Assembly: GCA_024666565.1 (NCBI GenBank)
Contig: CP088295.1
Coordinates: 1,302,001 to 1,366,000 of the forward strand
Direction of reading: 5' to 3'
DNA from: Svornostia abyssi
GTDB taxonomy: Bacteria; Actinomycetota; Thermoleophilia; Solirubrobacterales; Solirubrobacteraceae
DNA length: 64,000 bases
Both the position numbers and the translations under genes were made by a program. Positions 9,675 through 18,445 of this stretch are shown here, in pieces. Position 1 is the stretch's first letter. Each line of letters opens with the position of its first letter. Below the pieces are notes generated by a model that was not told the origin of the DNA, did no database searches, and saw only the letters and a program-made list of their open reading frames with translations.

Positions 9675-10069
9675 ACAGGCTGCGGATCATCGCCGCGCGT
9701 TCGCGACGGGTTGGTTCTGTCCGACATCTTGGTCTGAGGGCAGCGCTTTGGTCGAGTCGGGCGGGCAGCAGGCCGCGGGGTAGCTGCCGTCAGGGCCGAG
9801 TTGGACGCCGCCCGCCGGCAGTCCCGCCGACCCCGGGAGGCCGGCGCTGACGGCGCCGTGTAGATATGGGCGTGCGTTTGTCAAGTTGGCAGTAGGTATC
9901 GAGCGGCCTTGACATCGGCGGGTGGTTGGGGCGCCTGGTCGTGGATGTGGTTCGGGGTGCGGGTGGCGGCCGGAGCGGCGAGGGCACTTCAGGCTGATAT
10001 GCGAGGGCTGGGTACCTCAGAGACGGGATGTTCGTCGCGCCGGGGCCGCTGCCTAGAATCGAGCGCGCC
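9675..10069. other. Intergenic debris, no gene recognised
   Basis: About 400 bp of GC-rich sequence between ferredoxin copy 1 and the IS110 relic. No reading frame here resembles a protein family. It contains a 16-mer (9899-9914) whose complement recurs at 41826-41841 beside another transposase relic, so it is probably residual insertion-sequence flank. Confidence 0.4.
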
Positions 10070-10340
10070 GGCCGTCGGGCCGGAGCTCATAACGCAATCG
10101 CGGGTCCCGTGTGGCGCGCGCCTGCCGCCACCCCCACCTCGAACGGGTTGTGGGCTGTGAGGGTTGGTCGCTCTGGCGGGCGATCTCCCAGACAAAGCAC
10201 GCCAGCTCGCGGGCGATGGCGACCGCGACGGTCGTGCGGCGCTTGCCGCGGTGGGCGTCCAGGTGCGCCTAGCGCCCGCAGCCGTCTTGCGGGCATGCAC
10301 ATCCAACCCCGCGAAGCAGATACCGTCGGGTAACCAGCCC
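10070..10340 (-). pseudogene. IS110/IS116-like transposase relic
   Basis: The minus strand encodes a start-like segment ICFAGLDVHARKTAAG, resembling the N-terminal DEDD/RuvC-like beginning of IS110 transposases. Almost immediately after, in another frame, come HRGKRRTTVAVAIARELA then CFVWEIA, resembling the conserved C-terminal end, and DPRLRYELRP, resembling the extreme tail. The central 250-300 residues are missing, and a stop codon and a frame change lie between the pieces. It is therefore an internally deleted, non-functional remnant. It sits inside the interval bounded by the two ferredoxin repeats and may have taken part in that duplication. Family assignment is by memory of motif patterns and is moderately confident. 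Confidence 0.5.
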
Positions 10341-10657
10341 GCGCCATACGAAGCGCGGGAGCGTCGACGCTTACCTCACAGCCGACGACGACGCCGGCCC
10401 ATACCGTCTAGAGATCGTGCCGTCGATCAGGCCGACGAGTGCCGGAGGTGCTGCCGCAAGAACTCTCGCTCGTCGAGACCGCACGACGACACGAGCATGT
10501 TGCCGGGGGCGTCGCGCTCGGACGTGAGCCTTGTGGTCGCTGCCGTAGATGACCCGAGGCCTTGCGCGTCGACGACGCGACCGCCCGCTCGCGGCCTCTA
10601 CGCTGCGTTAAGGCATGATGCCATGACAAGCACCGCAGCAAAGGATAGGCTTGCAGC

Positions 10658-11254
10658 GTGTCCGTCCTCTCACGTCGCCACCAGACCGCCGGGACGCGAC
10701 GAAACAACGAGGGCGCGCTGACGCGTGCGACGCTTGAGCTGCTCGACGAGGGCCTGCCGTTCGCCGGGATCGGGATCGAGCAGATCGTCAGCCGGGCGGG
10801 GCTCTCGCGGCCGACGTTCTACAGCTACTTCGACGACAAGCGGGCGCTGGTGCTGCGGTTGGGCGAGCAGGTCGAGGTGCAGCTCGCCGAGGTGGCCGAT
10901 CCGTGGCTCGAGGGCCATGGCGTCTCGCTGCGCGAGACGCTCCAGGCCGTGCTCGACGTGCTGCTCCGCAACTCCGCCGCCCTGCGGGCGCTGATCGAGG
11001 CCGCGACCTACGACGAGGACGTGGCGGCGTTCTGGCGGCGCTTCCACGAGAGCTTCATCCCCAGGGCCGAGAAACGCATCAAGGCCAGCAACCCGAAGCT
11101 CGCCCGCAAGCAGGTGGCGGCACGCGCCTTCGCGCTCGTCTGGATGACCGAGCGGGCGCTGGTGGAGCACGTGACCCGGCCGACGGTCGACGAGCAGGCG
11201 CTGCTCGATCAAGTTTCCTGGTTCTGGAGCGTGGCGACCGCTCCCGGTCGGTAG
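10658..11254 (+). CDS. TetR/AcrR family transcriptional regulator
   Basis: A 198-residue TetR-type repressor. The helix-turn-helix is at about residues 36-62 (IEQIVSRAGLSRPTFYSYF), with DDKRALVLRL opening the ligand-binding domain. The GTG start lies exactly six bases after a TAGGCT hexamer, consistent with a leaderless transcript. It lies directly upstream of the ferredoxin-CYP153-reductase genes and between the two ferredoxin repeats. It probably controls the alkane-hydroxylase module through the TTGACATG sites at 7521 and 11288. The 5' flank (10341-10657) shows no other gene. Confidence 0.88.
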   Translation: MSVLSRRHQTAGTRRNNEGALTRATLELLDEGLPFAGIGIEQIVSRAGLSRPTFYSYFDDKRALVLRLGEQVEVQLAEVADPWLEGHGVSLRETLQAVLDVLLRNSAALRALIEAATYDEDVAAFWRRFHESFIPRAEKRIKASNPKLARKQVAARAFALVWMTERALVEHVTRPTVDEQALLDQVSWFWSVATAPGR

Positions 11255-11287
11255 CGCGGCCCCGCGACGTAGTCTTTCCCGCTTGAC

Positions 11288-11303
11288 TTGACATGCGGTA
11301 AAG
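11288..11303 (+). promoter_or_regulatory. Operator/-35-like TTGACATG motif before ferredoxin 2
   Basis: TTGACATGCGGTAAAG shares 14 of 16 bases with the site at 7521. It overlaps a consensus-like -35 hexamer and lies 40 bp before the ATG at 11328. It is a likely binding site for the adjacent TetR. Confidence 0.45.
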
Positions 11304-11327
11304 TCTTAACCCAGAATGAACGCCAAG

Positions 11328-11648
11328 ATGGGAACTATCACCTTCATTGAACATGACGGCACCGAGCACGAGGTCGAGTTTGTTGACGGCTCGTCGCTGA
11401 TGGAGCTCGCGACGAGCAACGGTGTTCCGGGTATTGACGGTGACTGCGGTGGTGAGGCGTCGTGTGGCACGTGTCACGTCATCGTTGACGATGCGTGGAT
11501 CGCCGTGGCGGGGACCCGCTCGGACGTGGAGCGTCAGATGATCGAGATGTCCCCTGAGTGCGCGGCGAACTCGCGTTTGGCGTGTCAGCTGAAGGCGTGC
11601 CCGGACCTGGACGGTCTGAAGGTGCGTCTTCCTGAGTTTCAGATGTAG
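11328..11648 (+). CDS. 2Fe-2S ferredoxin, copy 2 (CYP153 electron donor)
   Basis: A 106-residue [2Fe-2S] ferredoxin with the same cluster motif as copy 1 (CGGEASCGTC and a distal Cys near residue 86). It differs only within the first six codons (MGTITFIE versus MGTMTFVE). The start at 11328 matches copy 1; an in-frame ATG at 11316 would add four residues. It lies 35 bp before the CYP153 gene, and a reductase follows, forming a class-I three-component P450 system in gene order ferredoxin-P450-reductase. Confidence 0.92.
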   Translation: MGTITFIEHDGTEHEVEFVDGSSLMELATSNGVPGIDGDCGGEASCGTCHVIVDDAWIAVAGTRSDVERQMIEMSPECAANSRLACQLKACPDLDGLKVRLPEFQM

Positions 11649-11665
11649 TCCTGACCTTCACGATC
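11347..11665 (+). repeat. 319-bp perfect direct repeat, right copy
   Basis: Identical by reading to 9337-9655. The two copies flank the IS110 relic and the TetR gene. Homologous recombination between them would delete 2,010 bp, including the regulator, and fuse the GMC gene to the ferredoxin-CYP153 genes. Confidence 0.88.
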
Positions 11666-11683
11666 ACAGGCGGCCCATCAGAG

Positions 11684-13126
11684 ATGACTTCCCTCGACAG
11701 CGTGCTTGACAAGGCCAAGGTCCGGGTGACAGACAAGGTGCAGGCCACCGTGCCGGTCGACCGGCAGGTGCAGGCGGCGCACCTCATGTTGAAGGCCAAG
11801 CGCCTGGTCGGTGTCGGTAAGCCGCTGGTGTTTACCGAGCAGCCGATCCCCGATCCGTACGACGTTCCGCTGACCGAGATCGACGTCAGTAATCCGTTCA
11901 TGAATCGGCAGGGGAAGTGGTACCCGTATTTCGCGCGACTGCGCGAGGAGGCTCCGGTTCACTACCTCGCCGACAGCCCGTTCGGGCCGTTCTGGTCGGT
12001 CACGCGGTACGCGGACATCCAGGCCGTCGACTCGAATCCCACGGTCTTCTCAGCTGAGCCGTTCATCGTGCTTGGGCAGCCGCCGCTCGACGTCGAGATG
12101 TTCATCGCGATGGACCCGCCCAAACACGACGTCCAGCGCAAGGCCGTGCAGAGTGTCGTCGCGCCGCGCAATCTCAAGGAGATGGAGTCGCTGATCCGCG
12201 AGCGTGTCCGGGAGGTGCTCGACGGCCTGCCGACCGATCGGCCCTTCGAGTGGGTCGAGGCGGTCTCGAAGGAGATCACGGGCCGGATGCTGGCGACGTT
12301 GCTGGACTTCCCCTACGAGGAGCGGCACAAGCTTACGTACTGGTCGGACATGATGAGCGGGACTGCCGAGGGTACGGGTGGCGCGACGCATCAGGACGAG
12401 ATGTTCGCTTCCGCCGGGGATCTGTGTCGCAGTTTTGTCGCGCTCTGGCACGACAAGGCGGCGCGCCGTGCTGCCGGCGAGCCCGATGGGTTTGACCTGA
12501 TCACGCTCATGCAGACCTCCGAGGACACCAAGGATCTGATCAACAAGCCCATGGAGTTCCTGGGCAACCTGGCGCTGTTGATCGTGGGCGGCAACGACAC
12601 GACGCGGAACTCGATGTCCGGCGGCGTCTACGCGCTGAACAAGTTCCCCGGCGAGTTTGAGAAGCTCAAGGCCGATCCGTCGGTGATCCCGAACATGGTC
12701 TCGGAGATCATCCGCTGGCAGACGCCGCTTGCGTACATGCGCAGGGTCGCCACGCAGGACGTGCACTTCGGCGGGCAGTTCATCCGGAAGGGCGACGTGG
12801 TGGTGATGTGGTACGCGTCGGGGAACCGGGATGAGGCCAAGTTCGAGAACGCCGACGCCCTCATCATCGACCGGCACAACGCGCGCAATCACATCTCGTT
12901 CGGCTTCGGGGTGCATCGCTGCATGGGCAACCGGCTGGCGGAGATGCAGCTGCGCATCCTGTGGGAGGAGCTGCTCGAGCGCTTTGACCGGATCGACGTC
13001 GTAGGTGAGCCCACGTACGTGCAGTCCAACTTCGTCAAGGGCTACGACAAAATGATGGTCCAGCTGACGCCCAAGGCCGGGCGCGGCGCGACCGCCAACA
13101 TGGCCGCGACGGCGTCGGCTGTCTGA
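11684..13126 (+). CDS. CYP153-family alkane/fatty-acid terminal hydroxylase
   Basis: A 480-residue P450. Motifs are the I-helix GGNDTTRNSMSGG near residue 302, ExxR in SEIIRWQTPLAYMRR and the heme loop FGFGVHRCMGNRLAEMQLR with Cys near residue 413. The combination of MDPPKHDVQRK, LDFPYEERHKLTYWSDM, GNLALLIVGGNDTTRN and SNFVKGYDKM is characteristic of the CYP153 family. Known members hydroxylate medium-chain alkanes at the terminal carbon using a ferredoxin and an FAD reductase, and both partners are the immediate neighbours here. The N-terminal extension of about 60 residues is typical of the family. Chain-length preference is not predictable by eye. Confidence 0.9.
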   Translation: MTSLDSVLDKAKVRVTDKVQATVPVDRQVQAAHLMLKAKRLVGVGKPLVFTEQPIPDPYDVPLTEIDVSNPFMNRQGKWYPYFARLREEAPVHYLADSPFGPFWSVTRYADIQAVDSNPTVFSAEPFIVLGQPPLDVEMFIAMDPPKHDVQRKAVQSVVAPRNLKEMESLIRERVREVLDGLPTDRPFEWVEAVSKEITGRMLATLLDFPYEERHKLTYWSDMMSGTAEGTGGATHQDEMFASAGDLCRSFVALWHDKAARRAAGEPDGFDLITLMQTSEDTKDLINKPMEFLGNLALLIVGGNDTTRNSMSGGVYALNKFPGEFEKLKADPSVIPNMVSEIIRWQTPLAYMRRVATQDVHFGGQFIRKGDVVVMWYASGNRDEAKFENADALIIDRHNARNHISFGFGVHRCMGNRLAEMQLRILWEELLERFDRIDVVGEPTYVQSNFVKGYDKMMVQLTPKAGRGATANMAATASAV

Positions 13127-13159
13127 GCCGGGCGTCCGCGGCGGCGACAGGGACCAGCA

Positions 13160-14398
13160 GTGACCGAGCGGGTCGTCATCGTCGGCGCCGGTCATGCGAG
13201 CGCGCAGGTGTGCGCGAGCCTGCGCCGCGACGGCTGGTCGGGCGAGATACTGCTGATCGGCGACGAGCCGTCGCTGCCGTATCAGCGCCCGCCGTTGTCC
13301 AAGGCCTTCCTCGCGGGGGAGTCGACGCTCGCCGACCTGCTCATCCGCAAGCCGGAGTTCTACGAGAAGGAGCACATCGTCTTTCGGCGCGGCCGCGTCA
13401 CGGGGATCGACCGCGATGCCGCGACGGTCGGCCTCGACGACGGTGAGACGCTGGGTTACGACAAGCTCGTGCTGTGTACGGGCGCCCGGCCGCGTCCGCT
13501 GCCCGTGCCCGGTGCGGAGCTCGCGGGCGTGCACGACCTGCGCGACGTCGCCGACGCGCAGTCCATCCGGTCCGGCCTGGCTACGGCCGGCCGCGCGGTG
13601 GTGATCGGCGGCGGCTACATCGGGCTGGAGGCGGCGGCTTCGCTCCGCAAGCTCGGTCTGGCCGTCACCGTGCTGGAACTGGCCGACCGGGTTCTGCAGC
13701 GTGTCACGACTCCGCGGATCTCGGCGTTCTACGATCGGGTGCATCGCGAGGAGGGCATCGACCTCCGGCTCGGCACGGGCGTCGTCGCCCTCGAGGGCGA
13801 CGGCCGCGTCACTGGCGTCCGGCTGGCCGACGACGAGGTCATCGCGACCGATCTGGTCGTCGTCGGAGTTGGTGTCGTCCCCAACGTCGAGCTCGCCCAG
13901 GCCGCCGGGCTCACGGTCGATGACGGCATCGCCGTCGACGCGCACGGGCGCACCGAAGATCCCGCCGTCTTCGCGGCCGGGGACTGCACGAGCTACGTCG
14001 ACGCGCGGTCGGGCTGTCGGCTGCGCCTGGAGTGCGTGGCCAACGCCGTCGAGCAGGCCAAGACCGTGTCGGCGACGATCTGCGGCCACGACAGGTCGAT
14101 CTCCGCCCTGCCGTGGTTCTGGTCAGACCAGTTCGACCTCAAGCTCCAGATCGCCGGCCTGAGCACCGGCTATGACGAGACCGTCCTGCGCGGCGACCCG
14201 GACACCGGCCGCAGCTTCGCGTGCTTCTACTTCGCCGAGGGACGGCTGATCGCCGCCGACTGCGTCAACCGGGCGCAAGACTTCATGTTCAGCAAGCGCG
14301 CCATCGCCGAGGGCCTGTCCCCGGATCGAGGGCTGCTGGCCGACTCGGACACCCAACTGGCATCGCTGCTTCAAGCGTCCTCGACCGGCGGCGGCTGA
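13160..14398 (+). CDS. FAD-dependent NAD(P)H-ferredoxin reductase (putidaredoxin reductase-like)
   Basis: A 412-residue flavoprotein. The FAD motif is VIVGAGHASAQ at the N-terminus, and LPYQRPPLSKAFL is diagnostic of the rhodocoxin/putidaredoxin reductase group. The NAD(P)-binding motif GGGYIGLEAAASLRKLG lies near residue 150 and the second FAD motif FAAGDCTSY near 272. A C-terminal reductase domain (PWFWSDQFDLKLQIAG) follows. The GTG start lies 33 bp after the CYP153 stop. It completes the ferredoxin-CYP153-reductase electron chain: NAD(P)H to FAD, to 2Fe-2S, to heme. Confidence 0.92.
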   Translation: MTERVVIVGAGHASAQVCASLRRDGWSGEILLIGDEPSLPYQRPPLSKAFLAGESTLADLLIRKPEFYEKEHIVFRRGRVTGIDRDAATVGLDDGETLGYDKLVLCTGARPRPLPVPGAELAGVHDLRDVADAQSIRSGLATAGRAVVIGGGYIGLEAAASLRKLGLAVTVLELADRVLQRVTTPRISAFYDRVHREEGIDLRLGTGVVALEGDGRVTGVRLADDEVIATDLVVVGVGVVPNVELAQAAGLTVDDGIAVDAHGRTEDPAVFAAGDCTSYVDARSGCRLRLECVANAVEQAKTVSATICGHDRSISALPWFWSDQFDLKLQIAGLSTGYDETVLRGDPDTGRSFACFYFAEGRLIAADCVNRAQDFMFSKRAIAEGLSPDRGLLADSDTQLASLLQASSTGGG

Positions 14399-14477
14399 GG
14401 CCGTCGAGGAGTACGGCGGGAGAGGTGCCCGAGTCCGGCGGCGGGCGCGGGCATGTGTGGCAGGGTCGCAGGTTGAT

Positions 14478-14513
14478 TGAACGCCCATTCAAATCTGGTT
14501 GAATGTCGGTTCA
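14478..14513 (+). promoter_or_regulatory. Two tandem TGAA-N6-TTCA operator-like sites
   Basis: The dyads TGAA-N6-TTCA occur at 14478-14491 and 14500-14513, 22 bp start to start (about two helical turns), in the 272-bp gap before the acyl-CoA dehydrogenase. The spacing suits cooperative binding of a dimeric repressor. The regulator is not identified; none of the adjacent genes is an obvious partner. Confidence 0.5.
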
Positions 14514-14670
14514 TTTGAGCACGCGTACCGACGACATCGCCCTTCCGCTCGTTCCGAGCGACGAGGAGCGGCCGTGGTCGCCGCCATCGAAGGGGCGAAG
14601 GCGTGAGTCAGCCTTTGGCTGACATCCGGTCCCGGGCAATCGCCGAGTTCGTACATTCACAGGAGGACCC

Positions 14671-15846
14671 ATGGCGCTGACTACCATCCACCTACCGCTG
14701 GCTGCAGACGAGGAGGAGCTCGCGCTGCGTGAGGCGGTCGCCGGCATCTGCTCCGACTTCGGGCCCGCCTACGCCCGGGCGTGCTTCGATCGCGGCGAGC
14801 CGATGCGCGATCTCTGGATCGCCCTGGGTGACGCAGGCTTCGCTGGCGCGAACATCCCCGAGGAATGGGGCGGAGGCGGGCTCGGCCTGCGCGGCCTGGC
14901 CATCGTCGCTGAGGAATGCGCGGCGGCGGGTGCGATCTCCATCATGCTCGTGCTTTCCTCCGGAATGGCAGGCACCATGCTCGCCCGTCACGGCACGGAC
15001 CACCAGCGCGACCGCTGGCTGCGCGGCATCGCGGCAGGCACGACGAAACTCGCCTTTGCGATCACTGAGCCGGATGCCGGGACGAACTCGCACAATCTCC
15101 GCACCGAACTGCGCCGCGACGGTGATCGCTATCTGCTGCGGGGCCAGAAGACCTTCATCTCCGGGGTGGAGGACGCCGAGGGCGTGCTCGTCGTCGCGCG
15201 CGTCCGGGGCGACGATGGGGCGCTCGGGCCGCCGACGCTGTGCATCATCGACACCGACGCGCCCGGTTTCGCCCGCGAAGCGATCCCCATGCCATACATG
15301 GGGCCCGATCAGCAGTGGACGCTCTTCTTCGACGATGTCGCCGTCGACGCCGACCGGATCGTCGGCGGCGAGAGCGCCGGTCTGCGGGTCATCTTCGACG
15401 CGCTGAACCCCGAGCGGATCATCATCGCGGCCGGGCTGAACGGCACGGCGCGCCTGGCGCTCGACAAAGCGGCCGGGTACGCCCGTGATCGCGAGGTGTG
15501 GGGCGTTCCGGTCGGGACTCACCAGGCGGTCGCCCACCCGCTGGCGAGGTCGAAGATCGAGCTGGAGCTCGCGCGGCTCATGACCGACAAGGCGGCGGTG
15601 CTCTTCGACGCCGGATCGCCGGATGCGGGGAGCGCCTCGAACATGGCGAAGTACGCTGCGGCCGAAGCGGCAACCCATGCGATCGATCGCGCGATCCAGA
15701 CGCACGGCGGCAACGGGTTCACCGTCGAGTACGGGCTCTCGGATCTCTGGTGGTTCGCGCGGCTCATGCGCACGGCGCCCGTGAGCGAGCAGATGGTCCT
15801 CAACCACGTGGCCCAGCACGAACTCGGGCTACCGAGGAGCTACTGA
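14671..15846 (+). CDS. Acyl-CoA dehydrogenase
   Basis: A 391-residue FAD acyl-CoA dehydrogenase. Signatures are AFAITEPDAGTNSHNL, GQKTFISGVEDAEGV, GPDQQWTLFFDDVAVDAD and HGGNGFTVEYGL. The usual C-terminal YEGTSE catalytic motif is absent; the corresponding stretch is RTAPVSEQMVLN, so the base is probably elsewhere (NPERIII on the earlier helix) or the substrate differs. An aggaggaccc purine run precedes the ATG. It overlaps the enoyl-CoA hydratase by ATGA. It forms a three-gene run with the hydratase and the broken AtuA-family gene. Confidence 0.9.
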   Translation: MALTTIHLPLAADEEELALREAVAGICSDFGPAYARACFDRGEPMRDLWIALGDAGFAGANIPEEWGGGGLGLRGLAIVAEECAAAGAISIMLVLSSGMAGTMLARHGTDHQRDRWLRGIAAGTTKLAFAITEPDAGTNSHNLRTELRRDGDRYLLRGQKTFISGVEDAEGVLVVARVRGDDGALGPPTLCIIDTDAPGFAREAIPMPYMGPDQQWTLFFDDVAVDADRIVGGESAGLRVIFDALNPERIIIAAGLNGTARLALDKAAGYARDREVWGVPVGTHQAVAHPLARSKIELELARLMTDKAAVLFDAGSPDAGSASNMAKYAAAEAATHAIDRAIQTHGGNGFTVEYGLSDLWWFARLMRTAPVSEQMVLNHVAQHELGLPRSY

Positions 15847-16625
15847 TGAGCGACCCCGTGCGCTACGCTGTCGCCGACCACGTCGCGACGATCACCATGG
15901 ACGATCCCGACGTCCGCAACGCGCTCACCGCCGAGATGCTCACCGGCCTGCGCGACGCGTTCGACCGTGCGGTCACCGACGACGACGTGCGCTGCATCGT
16001 CCTGGCCTCCAGCCACCCGAAGGTGTGGTGTGCCGGTGGCGACCTGAAGGGCTTCGCGAGCGAGACGGCGTTGATCACGAAGTTTCATGGCTTCGAGGCC
16101 TTCGTCGGCCTGTTCAAGGCGATCACCGACTGCCCGAAGCCGACGCTCGCCGCGATCAATGGCCACGCGCTCGCCGGGGGCATGGGCCTGGCGATGTGCT
16201 TCGACCTCATCCTCGCCTCCGAGCAGGCGTCGTTCGGGACGCCCGAGATCAACATCGGGGCGTTCCCGTTCATGATCATGGCGGTCATCTACCGCAACGT
16301 TCCGCGTAAGCGGGTCAACGAGTTGCTCATGCTCGGCGACCGCATCACCGCGCAGGAGGCCAAGGAGCTCGAGTTCGTCAACCGGGTGGTGCCGGTCGAC
16401 GCGTTCGACGCGACGGTGGCGGAGTGGGCGGGGAAGCTCGCGGCGAAGTCGCCGCTGCTCATGCGGATGGGCAAGGAGGCGATGGCGCGCCAGCGCGACC
16501 TGGGCCTGCACGACGCGCTGGACTATCTGCGCGGCCAGCTCGCGCTCGCGCAGTCGACGGACGACATCAAGGAGGGCGTCACGGCGTTCTTCGAGAAGCG
16601 CGAGCCGAACTGGACGGGACGATGA
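15846..16625 (+). CDS. Enoyl-CoA hydratase/isomerase family protein
   Basis: A 259-residue crotonase-fold protein. The oxyanion-hole segments are HPKVWCAGGDLKGFAS and INGHALAGGMGLAMCFDLILAS, followed by FGTPEINIGAFPF with a Glu at the usual acid/base position. The start is the ATG overlapping the preceding stop; the frame is open upstream, but that part lies inside the dehydrogenase gene. It overlaps the next gene by ATGA as well, so all three are translationally coupled. It likely hydrates an enoyl-CoA produced by the adjacent dehydrogenase, and it supplies the hydratase step missing from the first catabolic run. Confidence 0.9.
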   Translation: MSDPVRYAVADHVATITMDDPDVRNALTAEMLTGLRDAFDRAVTDDDVRCIVLASSHPKVWCAGGDLKGFASETALITKFHGFEAFVGLFKAITDCPKPTLAAINGHALAGGMGLAMCFDLILASEQASFGTPEINIGAFPFMIMAVIYRNVPRKRVNELLMLGDRITAQEAKELEFVNRVVPVDAFDATVAEWAGKLAAKSPLLMRMGKEAMARQRDLGLHDALDYLRGQLALAQSTDDIKEGVTAFFEKREPNWTGR

Positions 16626-18375
16626 AGGACAAGATCACGCTCGGTTCCTGGGCGGGGATGTGGGGCGATTCGCCGAGCGTCCCGCGCCAGCTGCTCGACG
16701 GGGCCGACCTCGACTCTCTCGTCGGCGACCACCTCGCCAGATCACGATGGCGCTTCTCCCGCGCGCCCGGGCGGAGGACCCGGGCGAAGGGGTTCATCCC
16801 CGACGTCGTCCGGACGCTGACGCCGCTGCTCGGCGAGCTTTCTGAGCGCGGGGTGAAGGTCGTGACGAACGGCGGTGGGCTGAACCCGGCTGCGGCGGCC
16901 GACGCGTTGCGCGCTGCGGCGACGGAGGCGGGCGTGCCGCTGCGCATCGCCCACGTCGCGGGCGACGACCTCGCCGCGCGGGCGGGCGAGCTGCGTGCCG
17001 CCGGCGCACGGGACATGTTCACCGGCGAGCCGCTCCCCGACGCGGTGCTGACGATGAACGCGTACCTCGGCGCCCGGCCGATCGCCGAGGCGCTCGCGCG
17101 CGGGGCGGATATCGTCGTTAGGGGCCGCAGCGCCGACAGCGCGGTGATCCTCGGCCCGCTCATGCACGAGTTCGGGTGGGCGGACACCGACTACGACCTG
17201 TCGGCAGGCAGCCTCGTGGGGCATCTCGTCGAGTGCAGCCCGCAGAGCCTGGGTGGCCTGTTCACCGACTGGGAGGACGTCCCGGGAGGGGAGAACATGG
17301 GCTATCCGGTTGTCGACTGCTTCCCCGACGGGACGGCGACGATCACGAAGCCCGCGGGCACCGGCGGCCTCGTCACGCCCGCGACGGTCGGCGAGCAGCT
17401 GCTCTACGAGATCGGCGACCCGGGCGCGCACATCCTCCCCGACGTCGTCTGCGACTGGCGCAATGTCACGCTGGAGCAGGATGGGCCCGACGTCGTGCGG
17501 ATCGCGGGGGCGAAGGGCCGGCCGCCGACCGACACGTACAAGGCGACGACGACGGTCCTCGACGGCTTCCGCCTGCTGTTTGCGTTCCTCGTCTACGGCG
17601 GCGACGCGACGGGTCGGGCGCGGCGTGCCGGCGAGGCGATCCTCGCTCGGGCGGCGCGGGTCGGCGCCGAGGAGGGGGCGGGCCCGCTGACCGAGACGAG
17701 CGTCGAGGTCGTCGGCAGCGGCGACCTGACGGGCCGGGTGCACACGTCGGACGAGGCGGTCGTGAAGATCGGGGTCAGGAGTCCGGATGCGAACGCGCTG
17801 AAGGTCCTCGGCCGTGAGATGGCGTCGTTCGGGCTCGTCGTGCAGGGCATGACGGGGATCGCGGCCGGCCGGCCGTAGCCCCAGCCGGTGCTGCGGCTCG
17901 TGCATGTGCTCGTGCCGAAGGCCGACGTGGCCGTGCGGGTCGTGCTCGACGGTGAGGCCGCGGACGTGCCGGTCGCGATCGGTGCCGGCCCGGCGGAGGC
18001 GACGACGCCGCTCCCCGAGCCGGCGGGCGAGCCCCCCGCGCCGGAGGGCTCGGTCCGTGTGCCCTTGCGGCGGATCGCGTGGGCGCGCAGCGGCGACAAG
18101 GGCAACGATGCGAACATCGGGCTCATCGCTCGCCGCCCCGAGTTCGCCCCGATCCTGCGCGACCAGGTGACGGGCGCCCGGGTGGCGGAGCTGTTCGGCC
18201 CCGACGGCGAGGTATACCGCTGGGATCTGCCGGGGCTGCACGCGATCAACATCCTGCTCGGGGACGTGTCGGCGGGACGGGCGGCACGTCGTCGCTGCGC
18301 TACGACCCGCAGGGCAAGAGCTACGGCGCGACGCTTCTCGACCTCGAGGTCGACGTCCCGGCTGCACTGGTCTGA
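16622..18375 (+). pseudogene. AtuA-family (DUF1446) acyl-CoA metabolism protein, disrupted
   Basis: AtuA-like proteins occur with acyl-CoA carboxylases and hydratases in acyclic-terpene and branched-acid catabolism. The N-terminal domain (ITLGSWAGMWGDSP, VKVVTNGGGLNPAAA, GADIVVRGRSADSAV) and the C-terminal domain (LRRIAWARSGDKGNDANIG, GGTSSLRYDPQGKSYG) are both present. Three kinds of lesion break it. Bases 16739-16783 are read out of frame between a one-base loss and a one-base gain, replacing the expected ITMALLPRARAEDP. An in-frame TAG at 17876-17878 separates the domains. A one-base loss near 18268 shifts the last 35 codons. A split gene with a separate GTG-started C-terminal domain (17888) is possible but would still be frameshifted. 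Start ATG 16622 overlaps the hydratase. Confidence 0.7.
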
Positions 18376-18445
18376 CTGGCCGGGACCCACCCGGGGCGGG
18401 CGCGGTACCTGCCGCCCGGCGCCCTGTGGGTCCCGGCCGGGCCGG

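Noticed and set aside
10341..10657. Further transposase fragments upstream of the IS110 relic
   Set aside because: Translated frames show no recognisable motif. The imperfect dyad ggcatgatgcc near the TetR start could be an operator but is too short to call.
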